58,360 nt of DNA from Treponema sp. (lineage in GTDB: Bacteria > Spirochaetota > Spirochaetia > Treponematales > Treponemataceae): NCBI GenBank assembly GCA_014803985.1, contig JAAVAO010000017.1, positions 1 through 58,360 on the forward strand. The letters are read 5' to 3'. A model generated the notes under the pieces. It was not told the DNA's origin and searched no databases. It worked only from the letters and a program-made list of their open reading frames with translations. Within the stretch, counting starts at the first letter, position 1, and every line of letters begins with the position of its first letter. Below are positions 53,853 to 58,360 of this stretch, piece after piece. Made by a program: the position numbers and the translations under genes.

Positions 53853-56384
53853 TTAGTGATATTTAAATGTCTTATTGCCAACCGTATAGTCAACTGCACC
53901 TTCAAGGATAACTTTCGCACTTCCAAAACCATCGCTCTTGCAGCCATCAATTTCATATAATTTAACAAAATAATAGCCACCACCTGCATTTCCGCTCTTT
54001 ATCTCAACCTTGTCATATTCCACACTTGCTGGATACATACCAACAAGATAATGAGTGTCCCTTGTGTCAAGAATTTGCTGTTTTTTATCATCAGAAAGCT
54101 TTTCAAAAACAGAGCCAACGTTACCTGTTAAATCAAGATAATAGGAATAGAGATTCACCGTGCTATACATGTTTCCATTCGCACTCATATTTGACTTAGT
54201 ATTTGTCTCTCCGTTCAAAACGAACTTAACGCCAAGCGTAGGGTCATCGTTTATAAAGTAGTCGGTATAGTGAGTGTATCGTATAACAATATTTGCCCCC
54301 AAACCTTCTACTTTTGCGTTATAGTAAACATCTCCAGAAATATCCCCGACCTTTGTTTCTGATCCGACTTTGTCAAGATTATTTGATTTATGCATCAATG
54401 TAAGCTTAGACTGAGATTTTGCAATATTTTCATTATATTCACCATACCACGCATCCAATGTGAGTGCACCATACCCTCTTTGCTTATGTTCGGGATCATT
54501 GCCAGGATCATTTGACTTTGTTCCCTGACCCAAAGCATTCAATGACGCAACCTTATAGTAATAGAACACGCCCGGCTTTGCAGCGGTATTGACATCCACA
54601 TAGCCTGTTGCAGTGATCATAGAATTGTTTATTTTCTTAAAGTTTGATGATGTAGACGTTGAGCGAAAAATGTTATATCCAACAGCACCGTCTTTAGGTG
54701 CATCCCACGTTATCACCACTGGAAAAACCCCATTTGCATTTGCAACCCATCGTTCTTCGGAAAAATCCAAACTATATTCATTGACAAGATCTTTCGCACT
54801 TTCACGTCCTATTGTCTTTGAAACGGTAATATTTGTCGGAGCAGTTGGAACAGGAGCAAATGTTTCAGTGGCAGACATCTTGCTTTCAAGTTTATCAGGA
54901 GTCACCGTTACCACTTTAAAGAATTTGTGCTTTTGAACCTCTGTTTCCCACTTGCCAGCATTGTTTTTCGTTATTGATGGATTTTCAATTTTGTTTGCAA
55001 ACGATCCGTCTTGCTCTTCATCATAATATATGCTGTAGCCATATTGCACTTCCTCTATTTCTTCATCGCCAGCACTATGAATCACATTCATGGCAGGAGT
55101 CCATTGAAGTTTTACTGTATCATCGGTAGAGCCGTCATCAACCTCAACGGAAGTCGGAGAAGTAACAAGAAATCCGTACGCAGGTTTTTCCGAATCTTTT
55201 CCGCTTTCAGAAAACGAACTCTTTATCTTTTCGTCGCCTTTTTCAGCAACCGTTTGAACATAATAATAGTAATAAACCCCAGGAGAAACCTTTTTATCCT
55301 CATAGCTCGTGTCATCTGTAGACATATTAGGCTTTATAAGATTATACGTGGAGTCAGTTGAAGTGTTTCTATAAAGCGAATAAGTAATCGCACCATCGGC
55401 TGTAATACTGCCTACATCCACAGCATCCCATGAAACAATAATGGAATCAACGCTCGTTCCAAGTCCATTTTCCACATGCACATTCTCTGGAGCATGTGGC
55501 GCGCCTTTCTGAAGGGTGTAGCCCATAGCAATAGCACTATCAAGTGAATAGTTGCCATCGGAATTTATTGCGGAAATTTTGTAATAATATTCATCCCCCT
55601 GATTTTTTTCTGCAATCTCATCTTTAAAAGAGCATTCATTTCCAAAAACCTCCTTGATAGGATAATAAAAACCATTTTGTGTTTCACTGCGACTAATTTT
55701 ATATTTTCTAGCCCCCTCAACACTGCTCCATCTTACTTCAATTTCTTCTTCCCACTTTCCCTTGTCCGCCTCAATATTAGCGGGAGCTTTAAAAAGATAC
55801 CCATAGCAACGCAAAACATCATCGCTGATTGTACTAGCTTTTGCACTTCCATTATCGCCCTCCGCCACTGAAGAATCGCTTTTTTCAGTATAGTTTGGAA
55901 AATAGTCGCTTTCATCTGTTTCAAGCCCTGTTTTTAAGGCACAAACACGATAGTAATAGTAATTGTTAAACTTTTTGCTCGTGTATGTTTCGTCTTCTGA
56001 CAAAATAATATCTGTATATGAAGTTTTATAATAAATCTCAGTTGCATTAAGAGTCATGAAGTCATCAGCCTTTGGCAACACGGGAATTCCCTTTTCATCA
56101 GTTTCTGTTACAATTGCCCGCTCCAAGCGATAGGCGTTTGCATTTTTTACAGATGACCACGAAATCTCTATTTTATTTGAAAAACGTCCTTTTGAAACAT
56201 TCATTTCGGTCGGACTACCAAGAGACTCTTCCTGTTCGTCCTTTTCAAAAAAATCATGAAGACTGCCTATAGAAGAGCCTGTGTTTGTCATAAAAATCTT
56301 GCCCTGAAAAGCCCCCGCGCAAGAATTAAAAAGAACATCGCATAAAAAAAGCATTGCAGTTAAAAGCAAAAAACAATTTTTCAT
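53853..56384 (-). CDS. Large FN3-repeat surface lipoprotein
   Basis: The 843-residue protein has a signal peptide with a likely lipobox (FNSC near residue 22) and about five FN3-like repeats. Repeats open with ISWSSVKNANAYRLER, VRWSSVEGARKYKISRS, VSWDAVDVG, LQWTPAMNV and ITWDAPKDGAVGYNIFRS, each followed by YYYYRV/YYYKI-type strands. The last 170 residues are the module shared with the 279-residue neighbour (GYGALTLDAW, KLTLMHKSNNLDKVG, GDISGDVYYNAKV, NGNMYSTV, SGNAGGGYYFVK). Adhesion or polysaccharide binding is inferred. ATG 56384 lies 11 bases after a G9 tract; the TTG-started longer frame reads through it and is rejected. Confidence 0.82.
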   Translation of the reverse strand: MKNCFLLLTAMLFLCDVLFNSCAGAFQGKIFMTNTGSSIGSLHDFFEKDEQEESLGSPTEMNVSKGRFSNKIEISWSSVKNANAYRLERAIVTETDEKGIPVLPKADDFMTLNATEIYYKTSYTDIILSEDETYTSKKFNNYYYYRVCALKTGLETDESDYFPNYTEKSDSSVAEGDNGSAKASTISDDVLRCYGYLFKAPANIEADKGKWEEEIEVRWSSVEGARKYKISRSETQNGFYYPIKEVFGNECSFKDEIAEKNQGDEYYYKISAINSDGNYSLDSAIAMGYTLQKGAPHAPENVHVENGLGTSVDSIIVSWDAVDVGSITADGAITYSLYRNTSTDSTYNLIKPNMSTDDTSYEDKKVSPGVYYYYYVQTVAEKGDEKIKSSFSESGKDSEKPAYGFLVTSPTSVEVDDGSTDDTVKLQWTPAMNVIHSAGDEEIEEVQYGYSIYYDEEQDGSFANKIENPSITKNNAGKWETEVQKHKFFKVVTVTPDKLESKMSATETFAPVPTAPTNITVSKTIGRESAKDLVNEYSLDFSEERWVANANGVFPVVITWDAPKDGAVGYNIFRSTSTSSNFKKINNSMITATGYVDVNTAAKPGVFYYYKVASLNALGQGTKSNDPGNDPEHKQRGYGALTLDAWYGEYNENIAKSQSKLTLMHKSNNLDKVGSETKVGDISGDVYYNAKVEGLGANIVIRYTHYTDYFINDDPTLGVKFVLNGETNTKSNMSANGNMYSTVNLYSYYLDLTGNVGSVFEKLSDDKKQQILDTRDTHYLVGMYPASVEYDKVEIKSGNAGGGYYFVKLYEIDGCKSDGFGSAKVILEGAVDYTVGNKTFKYH

Positions 56385-56395
56385 CTTTATAGTTA

Positions 56396-56427
56396 CCCCC
56401 CCCCTCAAAAAATTTGCCTTTTTTGAG
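56396..56427 (-). promoter_or_regulatory. G9 tract and AT-rich hairpin in the leader of the FN3 lipoprotein gene
   Basis: On the minus strand a CTCAAAAAA/TTTTTTGAG hairpin (56404-56412 with 56419-56427) merges into nine G residues (56396-56404), followed by 11 bases and the ATG. The tract is the only Shine-Dalgarno-like sequence. Length changes would alter the spacing or pairing for translation. Confidence 0.7.
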
Positions 56428-56476
56428 GAGTCATTTTACACTGCACCTCGCAGTGCCAAGCCACAATCATTGCCAT

Positions 56477-56854
56477 TCATGGACAAAAAACCCGAACATC
56501 AAGATTCGGAACGACTTTGTAATGTTTTTCATTCGCCGTGCAAAGTGGCTCGCCATAACACAAGCATGTCGCCGCAATGAGTGCGTCCGCAAGTCTCATA
56601 GCATTGCTCAGAAAAAACTCATCCACAAAAGAACAAGCCAAATCCGACATCCGCGGAGTAATTGGCAGGACGGAAATTTCCATCGCAGAAATTGCTTTTT
56701 TAAGTGCGCCAAGTTCCTCCTTGTTTCTCATTCCTTGCACAAGTTCCATATACGTTACGGCAGAAATGCTGAACGGTACGGAGCGCATTACAACTTCCCG
56801 AGCATTTTCGTTGCCACGAAGAAACCAAATCAAAACATCAGTATCGATAATCAA
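56477..56854 (-). CDS. vapC: VapC-like PIN-domain toxin
   Basis: PIN toxins are magnesium-dependent ribonucleases, often cleaving tRNA or rRNA. The 125 residues carry the acidic triad: DTDVLIWFLRGN at the start, TYMELVQG near 34 and RLADALIAATC near 85. I prefer the TTG at 56854, which overlaps the antitoxin stop by four bases and has GCAGGA ahead; the ATG at 56893 adds 13 residues and lacks a ribosome binding site. It forms a coupled pair with the antitoxin gene. A CACTGC/GCAGTG hairpin follows the stop. Confidence 0.85.
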   Translation of the reverse strand: MIIDTDVLIWFLRGNENAREVVMRSVPFSISAVTYMELVQGMRNKEELGALKKAISAMEISVLPITPRMSDLACSFVDEFFLSNAMRLADALIAATCLCYGEPLCTANEKHYKVVPNLDVRVFCP

Positions 56855-57057
56855 AAAATCCTGCCTTCGCGCAAAAGGCGCACAGTCTCGCATGGAGAAG
56901 GCTCATCGCCACGGTCTTTCCAAAGTCCGAACAACTTTTCTAGTTCCAAAGTTTTTTTGTCCATAATCTCAATGCGAACCTTGCATCCATCAAACTTCTG
57001 CAAGTCCTGTTCCGCGACGATTGAATTGCCGCTCACATATCCTTGAACCGCATTCAT
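56851..57057 (-). CDS. vapB: Antitoxin of the PIN toxin
   Basis: The 68 residues begin MNAVQGYVSGNSIVAEQ, with a beta-rich first half (DGCKVRIEIMDKK) like AbrB/Phd-type or similar antitoxins, and a helical second half that should wrap the toxin. A strong AAAGGAGGTGG precedes ATG 57057. The stop overlaps the toxin's TTG start. The family is not firmly recognised; the call rests on size, position and coupling. Confidence 0.75.
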   Translation of the reverse strand: MNAVQGYVSGNSIVAEQDLQKFDGCKVRIEIMDKKTLELEKLFGLWKDRGDEPSPCETVRLLREGRIF

Positions 57058-57175
57058 TTTCCACCTCCTTTCACCACCTCCAAAACAAATTATAGCATGC
57101 GCAATTACATACCGTAACCATTGCCTGCCAATGCTTTTCACGCAATGTTTCGCATGTCATCTCTCGCCTCTATGC

Positions 57176-57570
57176 CTAATCCAACAATGACAAAATCTTC
57201 AGTCCTTCAATTCTGCTGAAATGACGCACATTGTTTGTGACCAAGACCGCATCATGCTCAAACGCCAAAGCCGCAATCAAAATGTCATCGTCTTCTATCA
57301 ATTCGCCGCTGTGTTTCAATGCGCTGTAAATCCTCGCCGCAACCCTCATCGTACTGGGAACGAGCGAAACAATGCATAATATTCGGCGAACCTTTCAAAA
57401 ACTGGCAAAAGTTTTTTCGCATCCCGAAAGCATAATCCACGATAAATCTCGTAATATGCAATGTCGGGAATTCTGATTTCATCCTTCCTCTCAATATCAA
57501 AAACACGCTCAACAATGCCAAGCCGATTTTCAAGGATGTAACTTATGATGTTTGTGTCCAAAAGATGCAA
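57176..57570 (-). pseudogene. Frameshifted PIN-domain toxin
   Basis: The N-terminal part (57346-57570, TTG start with GGGAG six bases ahead) reads HLLDTNIISYILENR and YYEIYRGLCFRD, then stops at TGA 57346. The rest of the PIN domain continues in the neighbouring frame from about 57349 to the TAG at 57176: RVAARIYSALKHSGELIEDDDILIAAL and LVTNNVRHFSRIEGL. One inserted or deleted base near 57350 separates the two. All catalytic acids survive in the combined reading. A sequencing error would look the same. Confidence 0.82.
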
Positions 57571-57571
57571 T

Positions 57572-57772
57572 TCACACTCCCGAAAAACTCATTTTTTCAC
57601 TGCGGATTTCTTGCGCCTCCTCATGCGAAAGAATCCCCGCCAATTGAAACAAGGGATGAGTTTTCTTCACAGAAACAGTATCGTCATAGCGAATAACAAA
57701 ATTCTCAAGCCGCGTTTCGTCCATTGTGTCAACCAAACGGTGCGCCTTTTCAAGCAATGTTTCATTCGTCAT
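57572..57772 (-). CDS. Antitoxin of the broken PIN toxin
   Basis: The 66 residues open MTNETLLEKAHRLVDTMDETRL with an amphipathic helix, followed by a short basic stretch and LFQLAGILSHEEAQEIR, typical of small PIN-partner antitoxins. GTAGGAGG precedes the ATG. The toxin start lies one base after its stop. Retention of the antitoxin with a broken toxin is common at decaying loci. Confidence 0.72.
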   Translation of the reverse strand: MTNETLLEKAHRLVDTMDETRLENFVIRYDDTVSVKKTHPLFQLAGILSHEEAQEIRSEKMSFSGV

Positions 57773-57815
57773 GTTTTCCTCCTACAAATCCGTCATCGCT
57801 GACTACTGTTGCCAT

Positions 57816-58109
57816 TCACGCGCCGTATTCCGCCACTGCCGTGCGCACTGACGAATTGATGTACGACTCAAGATCAAGCCCTGTCGCGTTGAATTTTTCG
57901 AGCGCGTCGGAATCAACGTAGACCGTTATTTTCTGCCGTTTCTCTTTGACGAAGTTTTCAGGATGGGCGGGGCGAAATTCCGCAAGCTGCTCTTTCGTGA
58001 GCTTCGGGCAATCTTCAAAATCCGTGTTCTTGAAATTCTTGACTTCCGCAACTTCCTCGGCAGTAAGCGGAGGGAGCTTTCTCACATCATCGAGCGTCAT
58101 AGTTTTCAT
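57816..58109 (-). CDS. brnA: BrnA-type antitoxin
   Basis: BrnA binds its toxin and its own promoter through a ribbon-helix-helix. The 97 residues end with KITVYVDSDALEKFNATGLDLESYINSSVRTAV, the C-terminal RHH arrangement typical of BrnA. The N-terminal half is charged (TLDDVRKLPPLTAEEVAEV). GAGGAGGTGG lies before ATG 58109. It overlaps the end of the brnT frame by 23 bases, as in other brnTA operons. Confidence 0.82.
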   Translation of the reverse strand: MKTMTLDDVRKLPPLTAEEVAEVKNFKNTDFEDCPKLTKEQLAEFRPAHPENFVKEKRQKITVYVDSDALEKFNATGLDLESYINSSVRTAVAEYGA

Positions 58110-58360
58110 AGTATTCCACCTCCTCGTCAGGTTCAGCCATCCGCACGGAAATAATCCTTTTCTTTCCGTCTCGGTCTGTTGATATGACAAACAGAATCAA
58201 AAAGTCGGATACCCGACCGATTATGTTCATCCGTTCTTCTTCAAGCGTTGAATGTTCCAAGTCTAGTCTCTCTATTCGCTTTTCATCAAGAAAAACTCTG
58301 ACTGCCATTTCAAATGACACGCCATGCTTTTTCTTGTTGCTTTTGTTTTTCTTCTCGTCC
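58087..58360 (-). CDS. brnT: BrnT-type ribonuclease toxin, 5' end beyond the window
   Basis: BrnT is a small RelE-fold ribonuclease. At least 90 residues are visible. The reading continues past the apparent GTG at 58320 into the KHGVSFEMAVRVFLDE motif that is diagnostic of BrnT, preceded by NKSNKKK, so the start lies outside the window. The C-terminal part has FLILFVISTDRDGKKRIISVRMAEPDEE, also typical. It is cotranscribed with brnA. Confidence 0.82.
   Translation of the reverse strand, partial: DEKKNKSNKKKHGVSFEMAVRVFLDEKRIERLDLEHSTLEEERMNIIGRVSDFLILFVISTDRDGKKRIISVRMAEPDEEVEYYENYDAR

Noticed and set aside
56855..56893. ATG at 56893 as start of the PIN toxin
   Set aside because: There is no ribosome binding site and the extra residues lie inside the antitoxin; the TTG at 56854 fits the family start and coupling better.
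57285..57533. Separate small protein in a third frame within the broken PIN gene
   Set aside because: The two PIN-coding frames account for the region; this frame shows no domain.
56477..58360. CRISPR or defence island
   Set aside because: No repeat-spacer pattern and no nuclease or helicase genes; only toxin-antitoxin pairs are visible.

Overview
The window reads as chromosomal DNA of a host-associated or gut-type spirochaete, most likely Treponema. The evidence is the flagellar order flgB-flgC-fliE-fliF-fliG-fliH-fliI-fliJ, the many lipoproteins with loose spirochaetal lipoboxes next to a LolCDE exporter, the AT-rich base composition, and several genes of a treponemal type (DUF4954-like protein, mcsA-mcsB-clpC without ctsR). 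Species assignment is inference. I found no rRNA, CRISPR array, insertion sequence or phage.

Layout. 1-530 is non-coding and strongly structured: four tandem hairpins, a candidate branched RNA, and one copy of a dispersed hairpin repeat. 532-6523 holds murC, an NSUN-type methyltransferase, a NagZ-like lipoprotein, tRNA-Arg(UCU) and a nucleoside kinase. 6605-17889 is a starch locus read on the minus strand: an Ig-repeat lipoprotein, two alpha-amylase-family lipoproteins and a type I pullulanase. The three enzymes share one N-terminal module. 18285-19376 is a compact operon of three small unrecognised genes, one too short for ordinary ORF calling. 19549-24350 holds an RsmI-family methylase, a low-molecular-weight phosphatase, a large left-handed-beta-helix-like protein and a GH53 galactanase. 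24769-38894 is a dense plus-strand run: prfB (with programmed frameshift), an envelope protein, ftsY, a second envelope protein, lolC-lolD-lolE, mcsA-mcsB-clpC and a solute-binding protein. A DHH phosphoesterase follows. 40097-48208 is the flagellar operon, with an extra FliG-N-like mini-protein between fliF and fliG. Then come ilvD, an acetyltransferase and four secreted proteins (50824-56384), two of which share a C-terminal module. The right end (56477-58360) is a cluster of three toxin-antitoxin modules, one with a frameshifted toxin.

How it fits together. Polysaccharide is attacked outside the cell by lipid-anchored GH13 and GH53 enzymes, and LolCDE could sort such lipoproteins. McsA-McsB-ClpC would handle protein quality control, although this McsB has lost canonical catalytic residues.

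Most notable signals. Three homopolymeric G9 tracts all lie at the 5' ends of secreted lipoprotein genes (pullulanase, Ig-repeat protein, FN3 protein), which suggests phase-variable surface expression. Two genes (murC and the DUF4954-like gene) have consensus promoters placed so that the mRNA would start at the ATG, suggesting leaderless transcripts. The three-gene unknown operon and the two shared modules are the best candidates for undescribed biology.
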